In this document: piece by piece, positions 8,191 to 15,331 of the stretch | Layout of the letters: every line of letters begins with the position of its first letter | Numbering within the stretch: position 1 is the stretch's first letter | From: an uncultured Lachnospiraceae bacterium | GTDB lineage: Bacteria > Bacillota > Clostridia > Lachnospirales > Lachnospiraceae | Reading direction: 5' to 3' | Assembly: GCA_902780465.1 (NCBI GenBank) | Contig: CACZFV010000004.1 | Location: forward strand, 1-36,685 | DNA: 36,685 nucleotides | Notes under the pieces: generated by a model | Databases searched by the model: none | What the model was told of the DNA's origin: nothing | The model's input: only the letters and a program-made list of their open reading frames with translations | Translations under genes and position numbers: made by a program

Positions 8191-9297
8191 ATGGAAAAGT
8201 ATAACGCCTTGGAACAGGCGGTCCGGGATACGTCGCTTGCCATCATAACCGAAAATGTAACCACCCTGAAAGAGCTCAACAGGATCTATGTCAAATACAA
8301 AGTCCTTCCGAAAAGACTGAAGCGCTTCTCCAACTATTACTCCAGCAAATTTCTGGGGCACAATGTACCGGAAATGTATGTTCTTGTAAAGGACAACCTG
8401 AAAGAGGAAAACGACAGCTTTGAAGAATGGAAGCAGCAGAACGAGAAATACCTTCTTTCAGAACCGGATCTTTACTACAAAGAAGACAGCTTCAATTCAG
8501 GCGATACGAATATCTGCTTTATTCTCGGCCATTCGGGAAGCGGAAAATCCATGATGGCGCGGACGCTGGAGGGCGACGAGATAGATCATATTGAGCTTGA
8601 TGATCTGCTTCTCACCAAAGACCATTTCACCAGGGACCAGCTGAAGGACTACTCTGATATGTTCTGGAGTTTCTTTAACGGGGCAGGGGCAAAGTATTAC
8701 ATCGGTATCGATGAGCGGAACAATATCCCCAAGGAAGAATATGAAGACAAGGTATTCGTGGACTTTGTAAGCTTCGCGATGGACTATGCAAGGCAGCACA
8801 GGGAAAAGAAATATATCATAGAGGGGATCTGGATCTACCTCTATTTCGAGGATCCTTCCCTGTTTGAGGATTATGCGGTATTCATCAAAGGAACTTCTTT
8901 CCTGAAATCCAAGATCCGCGCCATGAAGAGAGAAAGGCAGAGAGACAAGGAAGAACTGCAGGAAAGAAAGCAGATGTTCGGAAGAGAGGTCAGAAACTAT
9001 TTCCTTGATGAGGATAAGATCAATGTTTACCGCAGCTTCTATGGCGGACGTCCTGAAACGATCTTCAGAGCGGAGACAAATGAAGCCGCGAAACAGTCTG
9101 AAGAGGTTATAAACGAGCTGAACAGCATTGTCAGATGCTTCGTAAACGAAGACGCGGACGGGATCAGTGAGATCATGACGAAAGCCGAAGCCGATACGGA
9201 ACTGTCCGGCTGGAATAAAATGAAGATCATCAGTGAATGCAGATCGGCTCTGTTTGACCTTCGGACCCCCTTTGAGCCCCCGGTAAGACCATGCTGA
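8191..9297 (+). CDS. P-loop NTPase/kinase-like protein
   Basis: 368 residues with a Walker A motif GHSGSGKS at about 113-120, preceded by a hydrophobic strand (NICFILG), then an acidic pair region IELDDLLL and a second strand KKYIIEGIWIYLYF. The C-terminal half is strongly charged and predicted helical (MKRERQRDKEELQERKQM). The N-terminal 110 residues match nothing I know. The layout suggests a small-molecule or zeta-toxin-like kinase or an AAA-type switch; the substrate is unknown. AAAGGA precedes the ATG. Its last 7 bases overlap the next gene, implying translational coupling. Confidence 0.75.
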   Translation: MEKYNALEQAVRDTSLAIITENVTTLKELNRIYVKYKVLPKRLKRFSNYYSSKFLGHNVPEMYVLVKDNLKEENDSFEEWKQQNEKYLLSEPDLYYKEDSFNSGDTNICFILGHSGSGKSMMARTLEGDEIDHIELDDLLLTKDHFTRDQLKDYSDMFWSFFNGAGAKYYIGIDERNNIPKEEYEDKVFVDFVSFAMDYARQHREKKYIIEGIWIYLYFEDPSLFEDYAVFIKGTSFLKSKIRAMKRERQRDKEELQERKQMFGREVRNYFLDEDKINVYRSFYGGRPETIFRAETNEAAKQSEEVINELNSIVRCFVNEDADGISEIMTKAEADTELSGWNKMKIISECRSALFDLRTPFEPPVRPC

Positions 9298-10220
9298 ACC
9301 TTTCCGATTACAACGATAAGAAAGTCAGGGTCTTTCTGCATGACGGCAGCACCTTTGAAGGCTACAGCACCCATAATTCGGTTGAGTACAGCTTCAGTGA
9401 GTTCGGGGTGGATTCGGGGTGTCTTCAGATCTGCGACTATCTGATCAGAGAGGAAGAGATCGAAAGTATAGAACTCATAGAAGCATTGCCTTCGGTGCGA
9501 AGCATGGAAGAAGAACTGGCTATGATCTTTTCCGTCAGGAGATCTTTTTCGGAACATCTGAAGCGCTGGGAGGATAATGAGCTCCCCGATCAGTACGATC
9601 TCAACTGTTTTGAGTATTCCGCGCAGCCGTCGCAGGAAGAGTTTGAACGCGCCCTGGATCTTCAAAGGGAAAGAGGAGACACGTTCATAAAGCTGGTTGG
9701 AGATGTTCCGCTGGCAGATGATTTCGGACTTTCCTCCGGCGTCCGGCTTACCATGCAGCTTTCAGGCGGCACGGAATGCCGGAACGTGAATGACAAGGTC
9801 GAAATAAAGACGCCCCGGTACAAAGATCTTAAGGAGACAGCGCTGAAACATTTCGGACCGGTCCGCGGCGAAGACTTTGCCGCCCGCAATGCGGATCATC
9901 TGTATGAATATCTCGGCTGCAGAGGAGCCTATCTGGGGGAAAAGCTGGTCGGCGCTTATTACTTTTACACTTCGGGCGGATATACATGCGTGGACGGACT
10001 GATCGTGGATCAGGACTTCCGGCGGAGGCATATTGCGGCGGCGCTTCTGAAACACGCGTCGGAGGAGGCTGCGGGCAATGTGGTCTTTCTGCATGCGGAT
10101 CAGGACAGCGTTGCGAAAAAGGTGTTTGAAAAGCTGGGCTTTCGTGAGGTGGGAAGACGGTATGAATACCTCTCTGCAGAGATCGGATCATTAACGGCAA
10201 AGAGAAAACCCTCTGGCTGA
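9291..10220 (+). CDS. GNAT acetyltransferase with N-terminal Sm-like small beta domain
   Basis: 309 residues. The first 66 look like a compact Sm/LSM-like beta-barrel (KKVRVFLHDGSTFEGY, then EEEIESIELIE). A helical linker and a C-terminal GNAT fold (about 175-300) follow, with the acetyl-CoA loop in VDQDFRRRHIAAALLKHA and the closing strand AKKVFEKLGFREVGR. The acceptor is unknown. The start overlaps the P-loop gene by 7 bases. The stop codon lies inside the terminator hairpin at 10208-10232. The Sm-like call rests on the strand pattern only. Confidence 0.78.
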   Translation: MLNLSDYNDKKVRVFLHDGSTFEGYSTHNSVEYSFSEFGVDSGCLQICDYLIREEEIESIELIEALPSVRSMEEELAMIFSVRRSFSEHLKRWEDNELPDQYDLNCFEYSAQPSQEEFERALDLQRERGDTFIKLVGDVPLADDFGLSSGVRLTMQLSGGTECRNVNDKVEIKTPRYKDLKETALKHFGPVRGEDFAARNADHLYEYLGCRGAYLGEKLVGAYYFYTSGGYTCVDGLIVDQDFRRRHIAAALLKHASEEAAGNVVFLHADQDSVAKKVFEKLGFREVGRRYEYLSAEIGSLTAKRKPSG

Positions 10221-10232
10221 TCGCCAGAGGGT
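10208..10232. terminator. Rho-independent terminator overlapping the stop codon
   Basis: 10-bp perfect stem ACCCTCTGGC (10208-10217) with GCCAGAGGGT (10223-10232) and loop TGATC, followed by CGTTTCAATTTT. The TGA stop of the acetyltransferase lies in the loop. On the opposite strand AGAGAAAA gives TTTTCTCT after the stem, so it also terminates the small minus-strand gene at 10244. Confidence 0.8.
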
Positions 10233-10243
10233 CGTTTCAATTT

Positions 10244-10384
10244 TCAGCAGGCACCGCTGAACCCGACATCTTCCGGTGTAAATACGGAAAACGACTGGCT
10301 CTTCCGGATAATATCGTCTTTGCTGCAGAGAATAGCGACAGTTTTCAGTACAAAAATTGCAGTAAGCATTACGAATAACGCCAT
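10244..10384 (-). CDS. 46-residue putative membrane peptide
   Basis: The reading frame starts at ATG (10384) with AAAGGAAGG nine bases upstream. It encodes a hydrophobic N-terminal helix of about 20 residues (MALFVMLTAIFVLKTVAILC) followed by a polar tail (SKDDIIRKSQSFSVF) that ends Gly-Ala-Cys. It is probably a single-pass membrane peptide, or possibly an exported signal peptide precursor. It has a dedicated promoter (10448-10482) of the same design as the two PepSY genes in this window, and the terminator at 10208. No known family recognised. Ribosome binding site, promoter and terminator together make it more credible than its size suggests. Confidence 0.5.
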   Translation of the reverse strand: MALFVMLTAIFVLKTVAILCSKDDIIRKSQSFSVFTPEDVGFSGAC

Positions 10385-10447
10385 AATTTATTTCCTTCCT
10401 TTCTTTTCTGAATGGAGTGAGTTGTTTGTTCTTTTCTTTACACCTGA

Positions 10448-10482
10448 AGTATACTCTGCACAGTATCACAGAAGACTCACAA
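10448..10482 (-). promoter_or_regulatory. Direct-repeat promoter for the 46-residue peptide
   Basis: Read on the minus strand: TTGTGAG, 4 bases, CTGTGAT, 9 bases, AGTATACT. The heptamers start 11 bp apart, about one helical turn, on the same face, and overlap the expected minus-35. Spacing to the TATACT minus-ten is identical to that at the PepSY promoters (19536-19581 and 24049-24083). This is the layout of activation by an OmpR/PhoB-family response regulator. Confidence 0.6.
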
Positions 10483-10534
10483 AGTCCCGCCTGCGGGACT
10501 TGAATTAAGGCGCTGCCATGCGGCAGTTGTTTTT
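10482..10534. other. Two hairpins in the 330-bp gap 10385-10714
   Basis: AAGTCCCG/CGGGACTT (10482-10501, loop CCTG) is followed by a short CTGCC/GGCAG hairpin (10513-10526) with TTGTTTTT after it, which looks like a weak plus-strand terminator. No gene ending here is apparent. The rest of the gap holds the minus-strand direct-repeat promoter and the plus-strand promoter at 10620; I see nothing else in it. Confidence 0.35.
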
Positions 10535-10619
10535 CGTTTGTCCGCGCAAAGTATAAAAACTTATGATCACAGAAATGGCACAGACTATAGAAAAAGAACG
10601 ATGCCGCCGGGAGTACTGT

Positions 10620-10648
10620 TTGATAATGTAAAAATGCCATGATAATAT
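10620..10648 (+). promoter_or_regulatory. Sigma-A-type promoter for the MBL-rubredoxin gene
   Basis: TTGATA (10620-10625), a 17-bp spacer and TAATAT (10643-10648). An imperfect palindrome GATAATATATTTTTATC covers the minus-ten and the probable start site and could be an operator. The leader to the ATG at 10715 is about 60 bases, and GGAAGGAG lies 8 bases before the start. Confidence 0.6.
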
Positions 10649-10714
10649 ATTTTTATCACGGCCCAGACGCAAAGAAGCATTTATATCATTTCGACGGAAG
10701 GAGCATGAGGAACA

Positions 10715-11662
10715 ATGATCATTAAAGCCGTAAAGTTTGTTGAGAAAGGGTTTTATGCGCAGGACTTCGCTTTTGGCGGAGAGGGAGGGGAGGTCGACGG
10801 CAACGTCCTGTACCGCGGGTCCCTGCAGAACTACGTGATCGATACAGGAGACGATGTCATTCTGGTCGATACGGGACTGCCGAAGGAGATGCCCGCCGGT
10901 GTCTGGGACGGAAAAGCAACGACATACCTGGGCAGATGGATCGAAGACTATGTATCCGCGCTGAAGACGGCGGGTTATGAGCCTTCCCAGGTGACGAAGA
11001 TCGTCCTGACCCATAAGCATGCCGATCATTCGGGTGAGGTAAGAAGCTTCCCGAACGCGAAGTTCTATGTGAACAGGATCGAGATGGAGACCGATGAGAT
11101 CAGTGCTCTGAAAGACCATCCGGGCATCACGCCGGTGGATTTCACAGACGGGCCCTACTATAACTTCAAAAGAAGCCAGATCATCGCACCGGGTGTGCGT
11201 ATGATCCCGGCTCCCGGCCACACCTACGGAAACAGCCTCATCATCGCGGAGGATGACGGTCTGTTCTACATGATGCACGGAGACATCACCTACGTTGATG
11301 AAGCCATGTATGCAGACAGGCTGTCCATTGTGTTCGATGACATTTATCTCGCGAGAAGCACCCAGAATACGATCCGGGAATTCATACGCAATCATCCCAC
11401 GGTGTACTGCGGAACACATACGCCGCAGGGGTATGAAAACCTGGAAGCGAAGCGGGTCATGGATCTTGACAATCCGCCGGCGACGATCTGGCCCACGGAC
11501 GATTATTTTGTAAAAGAAGAGGGCACCGGAAAGTACATCTGCTCCATCTGCGGATATGTCTATGATCCCGCGGAGCATGACGGCGTGGCTTTTGAAGACC
11601 TTCCGGAGGACTGGAAATGTCCGCGCTGCAAGCAGCCGAAGGACAAGTTCAACAAAGCTTAA
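10715..11662 (+). CDS. Metallo-beta-lactamase-fold hydrolase fused to rubredoxin
   Basis: 315 residues. The N-terminal MBL fold has the full dinuclear site: HKHADH at 100-105, His169 in GHTYGN, Asp190 in HGDITY and His235 in GTHTP. This arrangement is like N-acyl-homoserine-lactone lactonases and other small MBL hydrolases rather than a diiron flavoprotein. About 40 residues of linker lead to a complete rubredoxin domain with Cys276/Cys279 ([10 protein letters not shown]) and Cys302/Cys305 (WKCPRCK), which binds one Fe for single-electron transfer. The role is probably redox or oxygen/NO protection, or a redox-tuned hydrolase. It has its own promoter at 10620. No flavodoxin domain is present. 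Confidence 0.9.
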   Translation: MIIKAVKFVEKGFYAQDFAFGGEGGEVDGNVLYRGSLQNYVIDTGDDVILVDTGLPKEMPAGVWDGKATTYLGRWIEDYVSALKTAGYEPSQVTKIVLTHKHADHSGEVRSFPNAKFYVNRIEMETDEISALKDHPGITPVDFTDGPYYNFKRSQIIAPGVRMIPAPGHTYGNSLIIAEDDGLFYMMHGDITYVDEAMYADRLSIVFDDIYLARSTQNTIREFIRNHPTVYCGTHTPQGYENLEAKRVMDLDNPPATIWPTDDYFVKEEGTGKYICSICGYVYDPAEHDGVAFEDLPEDWKCPRCKQPKDKFNKA

Positions 11663-12040
11663 ATGGAAGAAATGGAACTCTGCTTTTATGAACTGTTTTC
11701 CGCTGCTCCCCATGTTTTTCTCCGGGCAAAGCATCCGCTGGCCGGGAAAAAGACGGTCACGCTGAAGGACCTGCAGGCATATCCACGGCTGAACTTCCTT
11801 CAGGGAGGCTATTAATCGGCGGATTATTCCGAGGAACCCTTCAGTACGGAGCTTTCGGAAAAAGAGATCCGTGTCAGTGACCGGGCGGCGATCGTGAACC
11901 TTATGATCGGGCTTGATGGTTACACCATTTCAAGCGGGATCTTTCCGGCATATCTGCAGGGGCGGGAGATCATTTCCGTGCCGCTGGCGGAAAAGGGCAG
12001 GATGCACATAGGCTATAGAGCAGACTTTGAAACTCCCCGG
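11663..12040 (+). pseudogene. Relic of a LysR-family regulator (effector domain only)
   Basis: One frame from 11663 reads like the C-terminal half of a LysR substrate-binding domain: APHVFLRAKHPLAG, VTLKDLQAYPRLNF, a TAA stop at 11813-11815, then EIRVSDRAAIVNLMIGLDGY, ISSGIFPAYLQG and IISVPLAEKG. The frame is the same before and after the stop. The helix-turn-helix and the first effector subdomain are missing, because the relic begins one base after the MBL-rubredoxin stop. Its normal end is also lost: the frame runs into the terminator. It is probably the remnant of a regulator deleted when the upstream gene arrived or rearranged. Confidence 0.8.
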
Positions 12041-12072
12041 AGAAGCAGAAATGCTTCCCTGGGGAGTTTTTT
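12031..12072 (+). terminator. Rho-independent terminator
   Basis: AACTCCCC (12031-12038) pairs with GGGGAGTT (12061-12068), with an inner stem around GAAGC/GCTTC, followed by TTTTTTGTT. It terminates transcription from the MBL-rubredoxin/LysR-relic side and abuts the convergent gene ending at 12074. Confidence 0.8.
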
Positions 12073-12073
12073 G

Positions 12074-13150
12074 TTATGATACCCAGACGCCTTCCGCGTT
12101 TACGTAATAGCTTCCGATGTACTGGTTGGTGACCATATTGCCCTGAACAGGATCAAGGTAATACCAGTATCCAGATGCAGGACTCTGGAACCATCCGGTG
12201 ACCATATAGCCATTCGCGTCAAAATAATACCAGAGACCGTTGATCTGCTGCCAGTCACTGGTCGTGTAGGAATGGTCAGCATTGCAGTACCACCAGCCGA
12301 CGGAATCTCTGAGCCACGCTCCGGCTGAAGTTCCGGAGGCCGCCGGGAGTTGGCCGCCGGCGGGGGAGTATGCGGGTGCGTATGCGGGGGAGCTGCCGTA
12401 ACTGCTGTAGCTGCCGCCGCTGTATACTCCGCCGGTGACGGAGCTCATGTTGTCAGAGGTCACATCAAGCTCCTCGGATTCCGTCCACTCGTCGCCGCCG
12501 TAGGAACCATTGTACGCCTTTACCTTAACGGTGTAGGTGCCTGTTCCGTACTGTCTGATCAGTGAGGAAAAATCATAATAGGTGTTGGTCGTGGAGACCG
12601 TTGTTTTGGTGGAGGAGCCGCGAAGCAGCTTTACAGAGTACTTGTTCGCGTCTTCTGCCTCGCTCCATTCCACGACACCGGTCTCATCGATCCAGCTGAC
12701 TTCTTCCACATCCAGTCCGCCTTCGTCCGTGCTTCCGATCTTTGGAAGCCGGACTACAAGAGTTACCGCGGAGTTGCTGGTCCGTTTTGAGGACTTGTAT
12801 TCAGCTTCATCACCGGAGAGCGTGAACGCGCTCTCTGTTTTCAGTTCGGAAGCATCCTCTGAATCGAAATAATAACCTGAACTGGTGTCCGCCTTGATCT
12901 TCAGTGTTACGGTCGGCCGTTTGCCGTAGGCGACGTTGGTGATGGAAGATACCGTAACAGTGTCGACGCCGTCCGTGCTCGAGCTTACCTCAATATCAGC
13001 CGCTTTCATGCTGTTGGACAGATCGTATTCCAGGGAAATGTCTACGGATGTGATGGGATCATCATAGGTTGCCGCATTTGCGACACTGACAGTTCCGAGT
13101 ATCATTGCGGCGGAAAGAATAAACGCCGCGAGTTCTTTTGTCTTTTTCAT
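12074..13150 (-). CDS. Secreted cell-wall-binding protein with choline-binding-type repeats
   Basis: 358 residues. A signal peptide ends near residue 27 (Ala-Asn-Ala-Ala). Two beta-sandwich-like regions follow, the second resembling fibronectin type III (VEWSEAEDANKYSVKLLRG ... YTVKVKAYNGS). A Gly/Ser/Tyr/Pro/Ala-rich linker at about 235-275 leads to C-terminal aromatic repeats of the cell-wall-binding type (GWWYCNADHSY, GLWYYFDANGYMVTGW, GYWYYLDPVQGNM). These repeats bind choline or other wall carbohydrates. It is an extracellular surface protein anchored non-covalently. AAAGGAG is 8 bases upstream of the ATG. Confidence 0.88.
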   Translation of the reverse strand: MKKTKELAAFILSAAMILGTVSVANAATYDDPITSVDISLEYDLSNSMKAADIEVSSSTDGVDTVTVSSITNVAYGKRPTVTLKIKADTSSGYYFDSEDASELKTESAFTLSGDEAEYKSSKRTSNSAVTLVVRLPKIGSTDEGGLDVEEVSWIDETGVVEWSEAEDANKYSVKLLRGSSTKTTVSTTNTYYDFSSLIRQYGTGTYTVKVKAYNGSYGGDEWTESEELDVTSDNMSSVTGGVYSGGSYSSYGSSPAYAPAYSPAGGQLPAASGTSAGAWLRDSVGWWYCNADHSYTTSDWQQINGLWYYFDANGYMVTGWFQSPASGYWYYLDPVQGNMVTNQYIGSYYVNAEGVWVS

Positions 13151-13282
13151 CTCAGGCTCCTTTCTTTGTCTGCTGCTTTCCTGCAGCTGTTCTGTTCATG
13201 GACTGATCGTAAAGGACCAGTCTGAAACTAAACTTAAAAATAAGACCCGGGAAAGCAACCGTAAGAAAAGCTTCATCGAAAT

Positions 13283-13313
13283 GAAAAAAGTGCAGCTCAT
13301 TCATAGCTGCACT
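13283..13313 (-). terminator. Minus-strand rho-independent terminator
   Basis: Perfect 9-bp stem AGTGCAGCT (13289-13297) with AGCTGCACT (13305-13313), 7-nt loop. On the minus strand it is followed by TTTTTTCATTT. The nearest upstream minus-strand gene is the WYL regulator ending at 13533, so its message may run antisense through the small gene at 13413 and stop here. Confidence 0.7.
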
Positions 13314-13324
13314 CCTGTCTTTAA

Positions 13325-13377
13325 GGGAGTTTTTCTGGACACCAGATGGTATAGATTAAGGGCAGATAAAAGAACAG
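13325..13377 (+). promoter_or_regulatory. 53-bp promoter-like repeat, copy A
   Basis: 45 of 53 bases match copy B at 14622-14674. Conserved blocks are GGGAGTTTTTCTGGACA, TAGA and AAGGGCAGAT. Copy A contains the palindrome TCTGG-ACA-CCAGA and a minus-ten-like TATAGA. It lies upstream of the 34-residue gene at 13413. The two copies flank the WYL regulator gene, so they are good candidates for its operators or for a shared special promoter. Confidence 0.6.
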
Positions 13378-13412
13378 TGAAACAAAAACCTATTCTGTCA
13401 GGAGGTACAGCA

Positions 13413-13517
13413 ATGAAAGGATACTTTACAGAGAGCGGTTACATGGGATACGTGGATGGCAGATATGTACTGTTTGCCTGTGAAAAGGAGTACTTTGAAT
13501 TCGCGGAAGAACGCTGA
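13413..13517 (+). CDS. 34-residue acidic aromatic protein
   Basis: Short protein with repeated Gly-Tyr motifs (YFTESGYMGYVDGRYVLF) and an acidic end (EKEYFEFAEER). The start ATG has AGGAGG 8 bases upstream, one of the best ribosome binding sites in the window. I recall similar 30-40 residue proteins in Lachnospiraceae but know no function. It sits directly after repeat copy A and 15 bases before the convergent stop of the WYL regulator, implying control by that regulator. Confidence 0.6.
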   Translation: MKGYFTESGYMGYVDGRYVLFACEKEYFEFAEER

Positions 13518-13532
13518 CAGAGACAGCACCTT

Positions 13533-14522
13533 TCACAGGTACTGCTCTGCAAGTCTCCGTGTCTCCTCCTGCATCATCTGCACCGCTGCTTCCGGACCGG
13601 TGATCCGGATTCCGTCCCCGAGTGCCATGATCCAGCCGAGGAACTGCCGGCTCAGCGCGACGTTCACATGGGTAGTGAAATGCCCCTCATCCTTCGGAAT
13701 CAGGGGGACATCCTTCCCGAAGCGATCTATCAGGACGGCCGCCATATCGTTCCGGGCCTCCAGGCTCACGGAGACCTCTTCACCGGCAAACATGCCGAAG
13801 AGGCTCTTGGAGTATCGAGCCAGATCGAAGTCCCGGAAGGCCTTCTGTCCTTTCCGCGCTTCATTCAGGACAGAAAGATCCAGCATCTTGTCGACACGGT
13901 AGTGTTTGATCTTTTCATCTGCGGCGTCATACCCCACGAGGTAGTAGTACTCATTGTCCCATGTGAGGCTCCAGGGACTTACATGATACAGGGCGCCGTC
14001 GTGCCGGAGCACCTGCTGCTTTTTTTCGTTCCACTGGAAATATCGGAAGGTGACCTGCCGGTTCTCGCTGATGGCGGAGTGCAGCATATCCACATTGTAG
14101 TAGACTTTTTTGTTCGGAGTCTTGATGCGCCCGGTGATGACCACCTGGCGTTGCAGCTGCTTTGCCTCATGGGTGCTGACCAGCCCCTCCAGCTTTTTAA
14201 TGAGGTCCTTGGATTTCCTGTCGGTGATGAATTTCGCGGCCTGCACGGAATCCACCAGGAGCTTCAGCTCGGCGAGCTCAAACCTGCGGCTTCCGAGATG
14301 GTAATAAGTGTTCCTGCCGACCTTTTCGCTGATGATCTCAAAGCCGAAGTGAGTCAGCTCCTCAAAATCCTGGTACAGGGTCTTCCGGTCTGCGTTGACC
14401 TGGCAGACGGCAAGCTTCTCGATGACCTCCGGCATGGTGAGACCGTGCGTGTCGTCGGTAGACTCGGAGAAAACCTGCACGAGGTAAAGCATCTTCAGTT
14501 TCTGATTGTCGCCCTTGGCCAT
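13533..14522 (-). CDS. WYL-domain transcriptional regulator
   Basis: 329 residues: a winged helix-turn-helix at about 1-65 (LTMPEVIEKLAVCQVNADRK), a WYL ligand-sensing domain at about 145-225 (FRYFQWNE ... VSPWSLTWDNEYYYLVGYD ... KHYRVDKM) and a C-terminal WCX domain. Such proteins regulate DNA-damage, phage-defence and stress genes and may sense nucleic acid ends or nucleotides. The start at 14522 has GAGGAG 10 bases upstream; the frame is open for 60 more codons upstream but without a binding site. It lies between two repeated 53-bp promoter elements and is convergent with one small gene and divergent from another. Confidence 0.9.
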   Translation of the reverse strand: MAKGDNQKLKMLYLVQVFSESTDDTHGLTMPEVIEKLAVCQVNADRKTLYQDFEELTHFGFEIISEKVGRNTYYHLGSRRFELAELKLLVDSVQAAKFITDRKSKDLIKKLEGLVSTHEAKQLQRQVVITGRIKTPNKKVYYNVDMLHSAISENRQVTFRYFQWNEKKQQVLRHDGALYHVSPWSLTWDNEYYYLVGYDAADEKIKHYRVDKMLDLSVLNEARKGQKAFRDFDLARYSKSLFGMFAGEEVSVSLEARNDMAAVLIDRFGKDVPLIPKDEGHFTTHVNVALSRQFLGWIMALGDGIRITGPEAAVQMMQEETRRLAEQYL

Positions 14523-14601
14523 AGTATGTCTTTTCTCCTCAATGCGGTTTTCTTTTATGATAGCATGAAGTACGAAAAACGGGACAGGTAGAAAGCCACG
14601 G

Positions 14602-14613
14602 GAACATTTGTTC
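14602..14613. promoter_or_regulatory. LexA-like palindrome
   Basis: GAACATTTGTTC matches the GAAC-N4-GTTC core of Gram-positive LexA boxes, but the outer bases (G and T instead of C and G) depart from the perfect site found at 34595. It lies 80 bp upstream of the WYL regulator start and just before repeat copy B, so it could link either divergent gene to the SOS response. Confidence 0.35.
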
Positions 14614-14621
14614 TGCTTGCG

Positions 14622-14674
14622 GGGAGTTTTTCTGGACATCAAACAGTTTAGAGTAAGGGCAGATGAAGGAACAG
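14622..14674 (+). promoter_or_regulatory. 53-bp promoter-like repeat, copy B
   Basis: Homologous to copy A at 13325-13377 (8 differences, no gaps). The palindrome is degraded on its right side (TCTGG-ACA-TCAAA) and the minus-ten region reads TTTAGA. Here the AAGGG block also serves as the ribosome binding site for the ATG at 14663, so the repeat overlaps the start of the 45-residue gene. Confidence 0.6.
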
Positions 14675-14800
14675 AAGAACTATCAGAACAAGCGGAAGGC
14701 AAATCACAGTGAAGAGATTATTATTCTGGATAAGGAACATGAAGCGGAGAAAAGAGATCTGCTGAAAGGCCTGGATCTGGAGCCCGGACTGAGCGCGTGA
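14663..14800 (+). CDS. 45-residue charged small protein
   Basis: Very hydrophilic peptide (KEQKNYQNKRKANHSEE, then IIILDKEHEAEKRDLL), predicted helical, with no membrane segment. AAGGG 5 bases before the ATG is the only ribosome binding signal. It lies inside and downstream of repeat copy B and is divergent from the WYL regulator. A homologous start was lost in copy A, where ATG is replaced by ATA. No family recognised. Confidence 0.4.
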   Translation: MKEQKNYQNKRKANHSEEIIILDKEHEAEKRDLLKGLDLEPGLSA

Positions 14801-14984
14801 TGGAATGTCGCCTGTCAGGAGAGTGCCATCAGAGACCAGGCCGCCGGAAACGCATATAGAAAGCCTGATATCGGGAAGGGCTATGTATGTTATACTGAAA
14901 AATATACCACTTCTATTATCCTTTACACATGGCTGAGATCGGATCGATATCTCATATGCAGTAAGGCGGGCAGGAGCAGCAGAC

Positions 14985-15269
14985 ATGGATAGAAGAGAAA
15001 TAGTATATCAGGACCTGGTCCGGACAATTGTCCGCATGGGTTATCCGAAGGAGTTCGGAATCGTCATCGCGGACAATCTCCGCACGGAGAAGACTATGGG
15101 CCGGATGATTGGGTATCTTAACCAGGCAAATCCCAGAAGCGCGAACGAGATCGCGGACGAGATGCTTGCGATCATGGAAGACAGGGAGCGGTGGATCCAG
15201 AAGAAGACTGCGGAATACTATAACAGCAAATACAATGAGTTGCTCTGGTACGGGCTTGGGGAGGACTGA
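14985..15269 (+). CDS. Small conserved hypothetical, 94 residues
   Basis: Mostly helical soluble protein (VRTIVRMGYPKEFGIVIADN, then MGRMIGYLNQ and EIADEMLAIMEDRERW), ending in an aromatic stretch (YYNSKYNELLWYG). I recall similar unnamed proteins in Lachnospiraceae. CAGGAGCAG precedes the ATG. The 184-bp gap upstream holds TTATACTG near 14890 as a possible minus-ten, and nothing else I can identify. Function unknown. Confidence 0.7.
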   Translation: MDRREIVYQDLVRTIVRMGYPKEFGIVIADNLRTEKTMGRMIGYLNQANPRSANEIADEMLAIMEDRERWIQKKTAEYYNSKYNELLWYGLGED

Positions 15270-15278
15270 CCACAGAGA

Positions 15279-15306
15279 AAGCCCCCGGCTGGCCGGGCCG
15301 GAGGCT
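15279..15306. terminator. GC-rich hairpin
   Basis: AAGCCCCCGGC pairs with GCCGGAGGCTT (one mismatch) around the loop TGGCCGG. There is no T tract after it on either strand, so it may be an attenuator or RNA-stability element between the genes at 14985 and 15332 rather than a full terminator. Confidence 0.4.
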
Positions 15307-15331
15307 TAAAGGTGGAGGAGGTGGTGTCGTT

